Assembly (NCBI RefSeq): GCF_900090205.1
Contig: NZ_LT607802.1
Location: 3,103,970-3,167,969 of the forward strand
DNA length: 64,000 nucleotides
Source of the DNA: Vogesella sp. LIG4
Lineage (GTDB): Bacteria > Pseudomonadota > Gammaproteobacteria > Burkholderiales > Chromobacteriaceae
Reading direction: 5' to 3'
The notes below the pieces were generated by a model, which saw only the letters and a list, made by a program, of their open reading frames with translations, did not search any database and was not told the DNA's origin. Position numbers and translations under genes: made by a program. Below are positions 8,648-17,142 of the stretch, in pieces. Every line of letters begins with the position of its first letter. The first letter of the stretch is position 1.

Positions 8648-9622
8648 TCAGCCGCCGGTCATCGACATGAAACGCACCACCTGTTGCGGGCGTTCGATGA
8701 ACTCGTGCTTTTCCGGCTTGAGCTCGATGGCCTCGCGGATGGCGGCCTCCAGCTCGGCATCGCTACAGCCGGCGCGCAGCAGCGGGCGCAGTTCGAAGCG
8801 CTCTTCCTGCCCCAGACACATGTACAGCGTGCCATCCACCGACAGCCGCACGCGGTTGCAGGTGGCGCAGAAGTGCTGCGACATCGGCGTGATCAGCCCC
8901 AGGGTGAAGCGGCCGTCGCGGCTTTCCCAGTAGCGGGCCGGGCCGCCGCCCAGGGTTTTGCAGCTTTCCTGCAGGTCGAAGCGCTGGCTCAGCTGGTGCA
9001 GCAGGCGCGACAGGTTGAGCCCCTGGGTGTGCTGGCCGGTGCTGCCCATCGGCATCGCTTCGATGAGACGCAGGATGAAGTTGTTTTCGATACAGAAGGC
9101 GATCATCGCTTCGATGTCGCCATCGTTGACGCCCACCATCGGCACCATATTGATCTTGATGGTCTTGAAGCCGGCGTCGCGCGCGGCGGACAGGCCGTGC
9201 AGCACCTTGTCCAGGCTGTCGCTGCCGCTGATCTCCTGCACGCAGTCGCGGCGCAGCGAATCCAGGCTTACGTTCAGGCGGTTGAGGCCGGCCTTGAACA
9301 GCGCCTGGGCGTGTTTGTCCAGCTGGGTGCCGTTGGTGGTCAGCGACAAATCCTCGACGCCGGGCAGGGCGGACAGCCTTGCGGCCAACTCGGGGAGGTT
9401 GCGTCGCAGCAGCGGCTCGCCGCCGGTGAGGCGGATGCGGCGGGTGCCCAGGCGGGCGAAGCTGGCGATCACGCGTTCCATTTCGTCGAAGGTCAGCCAG
9501 TTCTCCGGCTCTTCGAAACCCTTGAAGCCCTTGGGGATGCAGTAGCTGCAACGCAGGTCGCAGCGGTCGGTTACCGAGACACGCAGGTATTCGATATTTC
9601 TGCCAAAGCGGTCGGACAACAT
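8648..9622 (-). CDS. moaA: GTP 3',8-cyclase (molybdenum cofactor biosynthesis)
   Basis: 324 aa radical-SAM enzyme of the first step of molybdopterin synthesis (GTP to 3',8-cyclo-GTP). The SAM cluster motif is C21-DLR-C25-SY-C28. The second, C-terminal 4Fe-4S cluster is CATCNRVRLS with a third Cys in TLYMC. The protein ends in Gly-Gly, as MoaA does. The ATG at 9622-9620 gives the normal MLSDRFGR N terminus; a longer frame upstream has no similarity. No other mo genes are in the window. A GTTGGCCGCA copy at 9380-9389 is read as Leu-Ala-Ala. Confidence 0.94.
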   Translation of the reverse strand: MLSDRFGRNIEYLRVSVTDRCDLRCSYCIPKGFKGFEEPENWLTFDEMERVIASFARLGTRRIRLTGGEPLLRRNLPELAARLSALPGVEDLSLTTNGTQLDKHAQALFKAGLNRLNVSLDSLRRDCVQEISGSDSLDKVLHGLSAARDAGFKTIKINMVPMVGVNDGDIEAMIAFCIENNFILRLIEAMPMGSTGQHTQGLNLSRLLHQLSQRFDLQESCKTLGGGPARYWESRDGRFTLGLITPMSQHFCATCNRVRLSVDGTLYMCLGQEERFELRPLLRAGCSDAELEAAIREAIELKPEKHEFIERPQQVVRFMSMTGG

Positions 9623-9841
9623 ACGACACTTTCCGATACGGGTGAATTGCACACAGTGTAGGTCAAAGCAAACGCCCTGCCAGTTGGCCGGAGGTAGGCG
9701 CTGGCCTAGCTCTTTCGGCGTAAGCATCACCGGCATTGGTCGTGTGCCGGGGGCTATTTCTTACAGTATGCCGCGTTTTTTCGTGCACCTGCTTTGCTGA
9801 TTGCGACATGCCGGCGGTAGGGTTTTTGCCGCGGTAATGCA

Positions 9842-9863
9842 AAACGGGCCCGCAGGCCCGTTT
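9842..9863 (-). terminator. Terminator of puuC
   Basis: AAACGGGCC (9842-9850) and GGCCCGTTT (9855-9863) form a perfect 9 bp stem with loop CGCA, followed on the minus strand by a fourth T. It lies 21 bp after the puuC stop. Confidence 0.7.
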
Positions 9864-9884
9864 GCTACCGATATCGCGTATCGC

Positions 9885-11372
9885 TTACAGCTTGATCAGC
9901 GTGGACTTCAGCTCGGTGTACTTCTCCAGCGCGTGCAGCGACTTGTCGCGGCCGTTGCCGGATTGCTTGAAGCCGCCGAACGGGAAGTTCATGTCACCGC
10001 CTTCGTCGTAGCAGTTCACCCACACGGTGCCGGCGCGCAGGCGGCGCGATACCTGGTGTGCAGTGGTGACGTTGCTGGTCCACACCGCGGCGGCCAGGCC
10101 GTACTCGGTGTCGTTGGCGATGCGGATGGCTTCTTCCACATCCTTGAAGGTGATGATGGACAGTACCGGGCCGAAGATTTCCTCGCGGCAGATGGTCATG
10201 TCCGGGCGCTGGCATACGAAGGCGGTCGGCTCAATGAACAGGCCGGTGTCTACGTGGGTGGCCTTGCCGCCGCATACCAGTTCGGCGCCTTCAGACTTGG
10301 CCTTGTCGATGTAGGACAGCACCTTGTCGTACTGGGTGCGATCGACGATGGCGCCCATGCCGCTGGACGGGTCCAGCGGGTCGCCGGGGTAGAAGCCGTC
10401 GGCGGCCTTCTTGAATTCGGCAACGAAGGCATCCTTGATGTCTTCATGCACCAGCAGGCGCGAGCCGGCGGTACACATTTCACCCATATTGTAGAAGATG
10501 GCGCCGGCAGCGGTGCGTGCGGCACGCGCCAGGTCCGGGCAATCCGGCAGCACGATATTGGGCGACTTGCCGCCCAGCTCCAGCCATACACGCTTGAGGT
10601 TGGACTGCGCGGCATCGGCGGCGATCAGCTTGCCCACGCCGGTGGAGCCGGTGAAGGCGATGCAGTCGATGTCCATGTGCATGGCCAGGCGCTTGCCCAC
10701 GTCGCCGGCGCCCGGCAGTACCTGGAAGATGCCGTCCGGGATGCCGGCCTGCTTGGCCAGCGCGGCCAGGCGGATGGCGGTCAGCGGCGATTTTTCCGAC
10801 GGTTTCAGGATCAGTGCATTACCTGCTGCCAGCGCCGGGCCAAATTTCCAGCTGGCCATCAGAATGGGGAAGTTCCACGGCACCACGGCGGCAACCACGC
10901 CAATGGCTTCGCGGGTAACCAGGCCCACCAGTTTCGGGTCCACCGGGGCGACTTCGCCGCCCACCTTGTCGATGGCTTCGGCAAACCATTCCACACAATA
11001 GGCTGCGCCCGGTACATCCACCGTGGTGGTGTCGCCAATGGGTTTGCCGGCATCCAGGGTTTCCAGCAGAGCCAGTTCGTCGCGATGTTCGCGGATCAGC
11101 GCGGCAAAGCGCTTCAGGATGCGGCCACGGGCCAGCGGCGGCAGGTCGGACCAGCCACCATTTTCAAAGGCGCGACGGGCAGCCTTTACTGTCAGCTCCA
11201 CTTCGTGCTCACCAGCCCAGGCGATGCTGGCGAGCTTGTCACCAGTGGCCGGGTTGATGCAGTCGAAGCTGCGACCGTCGGCGGCGTCGACGTATTCACC
11301 GTCGATAAAGGCGCGGCCTTCGATCTTGATTTCGCTGGAAAGGGCTTTCCACTCAGCGTGGGTGCGAGCCAT
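9885..11372 (-). CDS. puuC: Gamma-glutamyl-gamma-aminobutyraldehyde dehydrogenase
   Basis: 495 aa aldehyde dehydrogenase. ALDH signatures: VVPWNFPILMASWKFGPAL, FTGSTGVGK, the catalytic Glu in LELGGKSP, the nucleophile Cys in MGEMCTAGSR, and EEIFGPVLSI. Length and sequence style match E. coli PuuC, which oxidises gamma-glutamyl-gamma-aminobutyraldehyde to gamma-glutamyl-GABA in putrescine catabolism. Assignment to this substrate, rather than a generic aldehyde, rests on the genes around it (puuR, puuD, puuA). It lies 43 bp downstream of puuR on the same strand, probably as an operon. Confidence 0.88.
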   Translation of the reverse strand: MARTHAEWKALSSEIKIEGRAFIDGEYVDAADGRSFDCINPATGDKLASIAWAGEHEVELTVKAARRAFENGGWSDLPPLARGRILKRFAALIREHRDELALLETLDAGKPIGDTTTVDVPGAAYCVEWFAEAIDKVGGEVAPVDPKLVGLVTREAIGVVAAVVPWNFPILMASWKFGPALAAGNALILKPSEKSPLTAIRLAALAKQAGIPDGIFQVLPGAGDVGKRLAMHMDIDCIAFTGSTGVGKLIAADAAQSNLKRVWLELGGKSPNIVLPDCPDLARAARTAAGAIFYNMGEMCTAGSRLLVHEDIKDAFVAEFKKAADGFYPGDPLDPSSGMGAIVDRTQYDKVLSYIDKAKSEGAELVCGGKATHVDTGLFIEPTAFVCQRPDMTICREEIFGPVLSIITFKDVEEAIRIANDTEYGLAAAVWTSNVTTAHQVSRRLRAGTVWVNCYDEGGDMNFPFGGFKQSGNGRDKSLHALEKYTELKSTLIKL

Positions 11373-11415
11373 TGTGTTTCTCCTTTGTTGTGTCTATCCG
11401 CCGGTTTCCCGGCGG

Positions 11416-11961
11416 TCAGAACGTGGGAGGCGAACTTGCGCTGACAATCTCGCAGGTTTCGCCGCCAACGTTGCGAAAGCGGTGTGGCAACTTGCTATCA
11501 AAGTAGTAAGAGTCGCCTGGGCCGAGTACGCGCACGTCGTTACCAACGGTGACTTCGATGCGCCCCTTCAGCACCACGCCGCCTTCCTGTCCTTCGTGCA
11601 TCAGCATTTCCGGGCCGGTATCGGCATCGGGCTGGTACACCTCGCGCAGGATGGCGATGTCGCGACGCTCATGGGACGTCCCGACCAGCATGAGCTGGAT
11701 CTGGTCGTTGCCCAGGTTGGGGAGCTCGTCCGGGGTGTAGAACACGCGCGGCTGTTGCGGATCGGCGTCGAAGGTAAAGAAGTCCGACAGGGTCATCGGC
11801 AAACCTTCCAGTACCTTGCGCAGCGAACTGATCGAGGGGCTGACGCGATTTTGTTCGATCAAGGAGATCGTTCCGTTAGTAACGCCAGCTCGTTTGGCCA
11901 GTTCGCGCTGGGAAAGACCCATGCGTTCGCGAACCATCCGTAGTCGTGCTCCGACATCCAT
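11416..11961 (-). CDS. puuR: XRE-cupin transcriptional regulator, PuuR type
   Basis: 181 aa. An N-terminal helix-turn-helix (about 6-60, with LSQRELAKRAGVTNGTISLIE) is joined to a C-terminal cupin (about 105-175, MLMHEGQEGGVVLKG and LGPGDSYYFDSKLPHRF). This architecture and length are those of PuuR, the putrescine-responsive repressor of the puu genes. It is divergent from ald-puuD-puuA across 210 bp and upstream of puuC, so it can control both operons from one intergenic region. It probably also represses itself. Confidence 0.88.
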   Translation of the reverse strand: MDVGARLRMVRERMGLSQRELAKRAGVTNGTISLIEQNRVSPSISSLRKVLEGLPMTLSDFFTFDADPQQPRVFYTPDELPNLGNDQIQLMLVGTSHERRDIAILREVYQPDADTGPEMLMHEGQEGGVVLKGRIEVTVGNDVRVLGPGDSYYFDSKLPHRFRNVGGETCEIVSASSPPTF

Positions 11962-12171
11962 GCTTTCTGTCCAATCCGTATGTTAATAATTTTAGACGTT
12001 TGATGATAAGGATTTTGACCGCTTTTGCCATGGTTGTTGCGCCGCAATAACAAAATTTCTTGGCAACATGTGCATTTTATAGTCAAAATCAGTGTGTGGT
12101 TGCAAGTTTGTTGTAGATTTTTTTAAACAACACCTGTACAACACATCACGACACAGCCAAAGGAGACAGCT
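11962..12171. promoter_or_regulatory. puuR/ald divergent control region with operator-like repeats
   Basis: AT-rich 210 bp. A perfect 9 bp inverted repeat, GATTTTGAC (12011-12019) and GTCAAAATC (12082-12090), spans the middle. Nearer ald there is ACAACAC at 12127-12133 and 12138-12144 (11 bp period), with a GTTTGTTGTA copy in the opposite sense at 12106-12115. Either set could be PuuR operators; the E. coli PuuR site itself is not evident. Confidence 0.45.
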
Positions 12172-13296
12172 ATGTTAATAGGCGTTCCGAAGGAGATCAA
12201 AAATCACGAGTATCGCGTTGGCCTCACGCCGTCCGGTGTTCGTGAAATCGTGGCCGCCGGCCACAAGGTGGTAGTGCAGACCCAGGCTGGTCTGGCCATC
12301 GGTTTTACCGATGAAAACTACCTGCAGGCGGGGGCTTCCATCGCGGCTACGGCCGAGGCGGTGTTTGCTGCAGCCGACATGATCATCAAGGTGAAGGAAC
12401 CGCAGCCGGTGGAATGCCGCATGCTGCGTCCCGGGCAAGTGTTGTTTACCTATCTGCATCTGGCGCCGGACCCGGAACAGACCCGGTTGCTGGTGGATTC
12501 CGGCGCCATCGCCATCGCTTACGAGACGGTGACCGACGAGCGTGGTGGCCTGCCGCTGCTGGCGCCGATGTCGGAAGTGGCTGGCCGCATGGCGGTACAG
12601 GCCGGTGCGCATGCGCTGGAAAAGGCGCAGGGCGGTCGCGGCGTGCTGCTGGGCGGTGTGCCGGGCGTGGCGCCGGCCAGGGTGGTGGTAATCGGTGGTG
12701 GCGTGGTGGGGCTGAACGCGGCGCGCATGGCGCAGGGTCTGGGCGCGGATGTGACGCTGCTGGACAAGTCGCTGGGCCGGCTGAAGGAAATCGACAACGT
12801 ATATCAAGGTCGCATCAAGACGCTGATGTCCAATGCGGCCAACATCGAGGAGTCGATCCGCGATGCCGACATGGTGGTCGGCGCGGTGCTGATTCCGGGG
12901 GCGGCGGCACCCAAGCTGGTGAGCCGCGCCATGCTGAAGAATATGAAGACCGGCGCGGTGCTGGTGGATGTGGCCATCGACCAGGGTGGCTGCTTCGAGA
13001 CCAGTCGCGCCACTACACACCAGGACCCGACCTATATCGTGGACGGCATCGTGCACTACTGCGTGGCGAATATGCCGGGCGGCGTGGCTCGCACCTCCAC
13101 CATGGCGCTGACCAATGCCACGCTGCCGTACGCGCTGGAGCTGGCCGGCAAGGGCTGGGCCGAGGCGCTGGTGGCCAACCCGCACCTGCGCAACGGCCTG
13201 AACGTATGCCGCGGCCAGGTGACCTACGCCGCCGTGGCACGCGACCTGGGGTACGAGTACGTAGAACCGTTGGCCGCCATCAAGGCAGCCAGTTGA
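12172..13296 (+). CDS. ald: Alanine dehydrogenase
   Basis: 374 aa, the normal length. It interconverts L-alanine and pyruvate plus ammonia with NAD. The N terminus [20 protein letters not shown] is diagnostic. Other marks are the NAD-binding [14 protein letters not shown] near 170 and [28 protein letters not shown] lies 8 nt before the ATG. It is the first gene of ald-puuD-puuA-aminotransferase, which is unusual for a putrescine locus. It would recycle alanine made by the aminotransferase back to pyruvate. Confidence 0.95.
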   Translation: MLIGVPKEIKNHEYRVGLTPSGVREIVAAGHKVVVQTQAGLAIGFTDENYLQAGASIAATAEAVFAAADMIIKVKEPQPVECRMLRPGQVLFTYLHLAPDPEQTRLLVDSGAIAIAYETVTDERGGLPLLAPMSEVAGRMAVQAGAHALEKAQGGRGVLLGGVPGVAPARVVVIGGGVVGLNAARMAQGLGADVTLLDKSLGRLKEIDNVYQGRIKTLMSNAANIEESIRDADMVVGAVLIPGAAAPKLVSRAMLKNMKTGAVLVDVAIDQGGCFETSRATTHQDPTYIVDGIVHYCVANMPGGVARTSTMALTNATLPYALELAGKGWAEALVANPHLRNGLNVCRGQVTYAAVARDLGYEYVEPLAAIKAAS

Positions 13297-13311
13297 GCAA
13301 CTGAGGAAATC

Positions 13312-14067
13312 ATGCAGCAACCGATTATCGGTATTCCCTGTGATGTTAAGCAGATCGGGCTGTTTCCGTTCCACGCGGTAGGTGAGAAGTACATCACCGC
13401 CGCCGTGGGCGGGGCGGGCGGTATCGCCATCCTGATCCCTTCGCTGGGTGACGCCACGCAGCTGCGCGCCATCGTCGACATGGTCGATGGTGTGCTGCTG
13501 CCGGGTTCGCCCTCCAACGTCGAGCCGCACCACTATCAGGGGGCGCCCAGCCGTGAGGGCACCCAGCACGATGTGGCGCGCGATGCCACCACGCTGCCGC
13601 TGATCGACATGCTGATCGAGGAAGGCGTGCCGCTGTTGGGCATCTGCCGCGGTTTCCAGGAGATCAACGTGGTCCTGGGCGGGGAGCTGCACCAGCATGT
13701 ACAGGAGCAGCCCGGGCTGAACGATCACCGTGAGCCGGACACCACCGACCTGGACGAAATGTACGGGCCGGCCCACCCGGTGAAGTTGGCCGAAGGCAGT
13801 CTGCTGCAAGGCTGGCTGGGCTGCGACAGTGTAATGGTGAACTCCATCCACCAGCAGGGCATCAAGCGGCTGGCGCCGGGGCTGGAAGTGGAAGCCGTGG
13901 CCGAGGATGGCCTGGTGGAAGCCTACCGGGTGGCGTCTGCCAGGAACTTCGCCTATGCAGTACAGTGGCATCCGGAATGGAAATACTGGGACAACAAAGT
14001 ATCCCAGGCAATTTTGAAGGCTTTCGGCGATGCCTGCCGAGAGCGCCGTATGCGTCGGAACCAATAG
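13312..14067 (+). CDS. puuD: Gamma-glutamyl-gamma-aminobutyrate hydrolase
   Basis: 251 aa class I glutamine-amidotransferase-like hydrolase that frees GABA and glutamate from gamma-glutamyl-GABA, the last Puu step. The nucleophile Cys112 is in LLGICRGFQEIN and the His220/Glu222 pair in QWHPEW, the standard triad. Length is as for PuuD (about 250). It starts 15 bp after ald with GAGGAAA before the ATG, so it is co-transcribed and lies 72 bp before puuA. Confidence 0.93.
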   Translation: MQQPIIGIPCDVKQIGLFPFHAVGEKYITAAVGGAGGIAILIPSLGDATQLRAIVDMVDGVLLPGSPSNVEPHHYQGAPSREGTQHDVARDATTLPLIDMLIEEGVPLLGICRGFQEINVVLGGELHQHVQEQPGLNDHREPDTTDLDEMYGPAHPVKLAEGSLLQGWLGCDSVMVNSIHQQGIKRLAPGLEVEAVAEDGLVEAYRVASARNFAYAVQWHPEWKYWDNKVSQAILKAFGDACRERRMRRNQ

Positions 14068-14139
14068 CCGGCGCGTACTCGGCAAACCATCCGCCCCGGG
14101 TCTGACTTCCCGCGAGGCTGGAGAAAAGAGGAAAGCATC

Positions 14140-15474
14140 ATGAGTCACCAAATGTTCGAATGGTTGCGTGAGCACAGAATCACCGAAGTGGAGTGCATTG
14201 TTCCGGATATGACCGGCGTTGCACGCGGCAAGATCGTGCCGAAGGACAAGTTCGTGTCCGAGGCCGAGATGCGCCTGCCCGAAGCGGTGCTGATCCAGAC
14301 AGTTACCGGCGATTACCCGGATGACAGCATGCTGGATCTGACCGACCCGGATATGGTCCTGAAGCCGGATCCGGACAGCCTGCGCTTCGTGCCGTGGGCT
14401 ACCGACCCGACTGCCCAGCTGATCTTCGACGCCTTCCGCGCCGATGGCAGCCCGGTGGAAGTGGCACCGCGCAGCGTGCTGCGCCGCGTGCTGCAGCTGT
14501 ACAGCGACAAGGGTTGGGCGCCGGTAGTGGCGCCGGAAATGGAGTTCTACCTGCTGTCGCCGAACCCGGATCCGGACATTCCGCTGGCTCCGCCTATCGG
14601 CCGTACCGGCCGCGCCGAATTCGGCCGTCGCTCCTATGCCATCGATGCGGTGAACGAATTCGACCCGCTGTTCGAAGACATTTACGACTACTGCCATGCG
14701 CAGAATCTGGAAGTCGACACGCTGATTCACGAAATCGGCACCGCGCAGATGGAGATCAACTTCCTGCACGGCAACGCGCTGGATCTGTGTGACCAGGTGT
14801 TCCTGTTCAAGCGCACCGTGCGCGAGGCAGCGTTCCGCCACAATATGTACGCCACCTTCATGGCCAAGCCGATGGAAGGCGAGCCGGGCAGCGCGATGCA
14901 TATTCACCAGAGTGTGACCGACATCAACACCGGCAAGAACCTGTTCAGCAACGCGGATGGCAGTGCGTCCGAGATGTTCCTGCACTTCATCGGCGGCCTG
15001 CAGCACTACCTGCCGGAGTGCATGCCGTTCTTCGCACCGTACGTGAACTCCTACCGTCGCCTGTCGCGCTACACCGCGGCACCGACCAACGTGGAGTGGG
15101 GCTACGACAACCGTACCGTCGGCCTGCGCGTGCCGCATTCCTCGCCGGCTGCGCGCCGCGTGGAAAACCGCGTGCCGGGCGTGGACGTGAACCCGTACAT
15201 CGCCATGGCCGCCACCCTGGCCTGCGGCTACCTGGGTATCGTCAACAAGATCCAGCCGCGTGACCCGCTGGCCAGCGATGCCTACGAGCTGCCGTTCCAG
15301 TTCCCGCGTGGCACCGAGGAGGCACTGGAGCGCCTGTCGCGCTGCCACGACGTGGCCGAAGTACTGGGCCCGCGTTTCGTGAAGATGTTCATCGGCATGA
15401 AAGAGAAGGAATTTGCCGAGTACTTCCGCGTGATCAGCCCGTGGGAACGCCGCTTCCTGCTGCTGCACGTGTAA
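14140..15474 (+). CDS. puuA: Gamma-glutamylputrescine synthetase
   Basis: 444 aa glutamine-synthetase-fold ligase that joins glutamate and putrescine with ATP, the first Puu step. The N terminus has CIVPDMTGVARGKIVPKDKF, characteristic of PuuA rather than GlnA. GS motifs follow: APEMEFYLL, AMHIHQS and the YTAAPTNVEWGYDNRTVGLR region. GAGGAAAG precedes the ATG. A hairpin (15531-15556) and 103 bp separate it from the aminotransferase gene, which may be read through or have its own promoter. Confidence 0.93.
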   Translation: MSHQMFEWLREHRITEVECIVPDMTGVARGKIVPKDKFVSEAEMRLPEAVLIQTVTGDYPDDSMLDLTDPDMVLKPDPDSLRFVPWATDPTAQLIFDAFRADGSPVEVAPRSVLRRVLQLYSDKGWAPVVAPEMEFYLLSPNPDPDIPLAPPIGRTGRAEFGRRSYAIDAVNEFDPLFEDIYDYCHAQNLEVDTLIHEIGTAQMEINFLHGNALDLCDQVFLFKRTVREAAFRHNMYATFMAKPMEGEPGSAMHIHQSVTDINTGKNLFSNADGSASEMFLHFIGGLQHYLPECMPFFAPYVNSYRRLSRYTAAPTNVEWGYDNRTVGLRVPHSSPAARRVENRVPGVDVNPYIAMAATLACGYLGIVNKIQPRDPLASDAYELPFQFPRGTEEALERLSRCHDVAEVLGPRFVKMFIGMKEKEFAEYFRVISPWERRFLLLHV

Positions 15475-15530
15475 GCGGTTGACGTAATAACAAGCACCGC
15501 AGCCTCCGGGCTGACGATTCCGGTGCAGGA

Positions 15531-15556
15531 GCCCGCGGCCAACCTTGGTCGCGGGC
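15531..15556 (+). repeat. Hairpin between puuA and the aminotransferase
   Basis: GCCCGCG (15531-15537) pairs with CGCGGGC (15550-15556), with further inner pairing. The left arm contains a one-mismatch copy of the dispersed 10-mer (15534-15543). There is no T-run, so it may attenuate or stabilise mRNA rather than terminate. Confidence 0.5.
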
Positions 15557-15577
15557 CTATTACCCAGGAGAGTAGAA

Positions 15578-16960
15578 ATGACGCAGCAACAACGCAGCAC
15601 CGCCCAGTGGCGCGAACTGGATGCAGCACATCACCTGCATCCGTTTACCGACACCACCTCGCTGAACCAGCAGGGCGTGCGCATGATTACCCACGCCGAC
15701 GGTATCTATCTGTGGGATAGCGAAGGCAACAAGATCACCGACGGCATGGCCGGCCTGTGGTGCGTGAATCTCGGCTATGGCCGCAAGGACCTGTCTGATG
15801 TCGCCAAGCGCCAGATGGACGAGCTGGCCTACTACAACACTTTCTTCAAGACCTCGCACCCGGCCGTGGTAGAGCTGTCGCACCTGCTGGCGCAAGTGGC
15901 ACCGGCCGGTTTCGACCACGTGTTCTACACCAACTCCGGCTCCGAGTCGGTAGACACCATGATGCGCATGGTGCGCCGTTACTGGGACGTGAAAGGCAAG
16001 CCGCAGAAGAAAACCCTGATCGGCCGCTGGAACGGCTATCACGGTTCCACCATCGGCGGTGCTTCGCTGGGTGGCATGAGCTATATGCACGAGCAGGGCG
16101 ACCTGCCGATTCCGGGCATCGCCCACATCGAACAGCCGTGGTACTACAAGCACGGCAAGGACATGACCCCGGAAGAGTTCGGCCTGGCGGCTGCCCGCTG
16201 GCTGGAAGACAAGATTCTGGAAATCGGCGCCGACAAGGTTGCCGCCTTCGTGGGTGAGCCTATCCAGGGCGCCGGCGGCGTGATCATCCCGCCGTCCACC
16301 TACTGGCCGGAAGTGGAACGCATCTGCCGCAAGTACGACATCCTGCTGGTTGCCGACGAGGTGATCTGCGGTTTCGGCCGTACCGGCGAGTGGTTCGGCC
16401 AGCAGCACTTCGGCTTCAAGCCGGACATCTTCACCACCGCCAAGGGCCTGTCCTCCGGCTACCTGCCGATCGGCGCGGTATTCGTTGGCAATGAAGTGGC
16501 GGCAACGTTGGCCGCAGGCGGCGATTTCAACCACGGCTTTACCTATTCCGGCCACCCGGTGGCTGCCGCCGTGGCGCACGCCAACGTCAAGGCGCTGCGC
16601 GACGAGGGCATCGTCAAGCGCGTGAAGGAAGAAACCGGCCCTTACATGCAGCAGCGCTGGCGCGAAACCTTCGGCCAGTTCGAGCATGTGGACGACGTTC
16701 GTGGCGTCGGGCTGATCCAGGCGTTCACCCTGGTGAAGAACAAGGCCACCCGCGAGCTGTTCGACAACTGGGGCGAGATGGGCACCATGTGCCGTGACAT
16801 CTTCTTCGGCAACAACCTGATCATGCGTGCCTGCGGCGACCACATGGTATCCGCACCGCCGCTGGTGATCACCAAGGCCGAGATCGACACCATGCTGGGT
16901 ACTGCCGCCCGCTGCATGGAAACCTTCGAGCAGAAACTGCGCGAGCGCGGCCTGGCCTGA
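15578..16960 (+). CDS. Omega-aminotransferase (putrescine/gamma-glutamylputrescine--pyruvate type)
   Basis: 460 aa class III PLP aminotransferase. It starts MTQQQRSTAQWRELDAAHHL and matches, from memory, the Chromobacterium violaceum omega-transaminase nearly end to end; SpuC of Pseudomonas is a more distant relative. The PLP lysine is Lys289 in TTAKGLSSGYLP; NSGSESVDTM, WNGYHGSTIGG and LLVADEVICGFGRTG are also diagnostic. I chose ATG 15578 because CAGGAGAG precedes it. Pyruvate is the likely acceptor, giving alanine, which ald in the same locus can recycle. No puuB oxidase is present, so this enzyme may do that step on gamma-glutamylputrescine, or act directly on putrescine. Confidence 0.92.
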   Translation: MTQQQRSTAQWRELDAAHHLHPFTDTTSLNQQGVRMITHADGIYLWDSEGNKITDGMAGLWCVNLGYGRKDLSDVAKRQMDELAYYNTFFKTSHPAVVELSHLLAQVAPAGFDHVFYTNSGSESVDTMMRMVRRYWDVKGKPQKKTLIGRWNGYHGSTIGGASLGGMSYMHEQGDLPIPGIAHIEQPWYYKHGKDMTPEEFGLAAARWLEDKILEIGADKVAAFVGEPIQGAGGVIIPPSTYWPEVERICRKYDILLVADEVICGFGRTGEWFGQQHFGFKPDIFTTAKGLSSGYLPIGAVFVGNEVAATLAAGGDFNHGFTYSGHPVAAAVAHANVKALRDEGIVKRVKEETGPYMQQRWRETFGQFEHVDDVRGVGLIQAFTLVKNKATRELFDNWGEMGTMCRDIFFGNNLIMRACGDHMVSAPPLVITKAEIDTMLGTAARCMETFEQKLRERGLA

Positions 16961-16982
16961 TAGTCAGCAAGCGACAAGCAGT

Positions 16983-17020
16983 AAAAAGCGGGTTTTGATA
17001 CAATCAAACCCGCTTTTTTT
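16983..17020 (+). terminator. Rho-independent terminator of the puu operon
   Basis: A stem of about 16 bp (AAAAAGCGGGTTT paired with AAACCCGCTTTTT, one bulged T) followed by a T-run to 17020. Confidence 0.9.
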
Positions 17021-17142
17021 ATTCATAATGATCGCAGCGGGCCGTCTGTACATGCGGATGGCGCACGCTGTGGCATCTCTACTCGCGCACAAAGCTGCGG
17101 CCAACCCGGCTGGCGCAGCACAACCCGACAAAGGCAGGCAGC

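Noticed and set aside
9801..11444. A 547 codon plus-strand frame opposite puuC.
   Set aside because: Antisense of a clear aldehyde dehydrogenase; no ribosome site, Ala/Gly/His-rich composition.
15545..15577. Upstream extension of the aminotransferase frame to a TTG at 15545.
   Set aside because: It lies inside a hairpin and lacks a ribosome site; ATG 15578 has CAGGAGAG upstream and matches the family N terminus.
12175..15600. A 1141 codon open frame on the minus strand, opposite ald-puuD-puuA.
   Set aside because: It is the shadow of three well-recognised plus-strand genes. Its translation is a His/Gln/Arg-rich sequence without family marks, as expected for antisense of GC-rich codons.
17041..17050. 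GCCGTCTGTA, one mismatch from the Neisseria DUS, and TCCAGACGGC at 47291, also one mismatch.
   Set aside because: Only two isolated near matches and no exact GCCGTCTGAA seen. Chance level, unlike GTTGGCCGCA.
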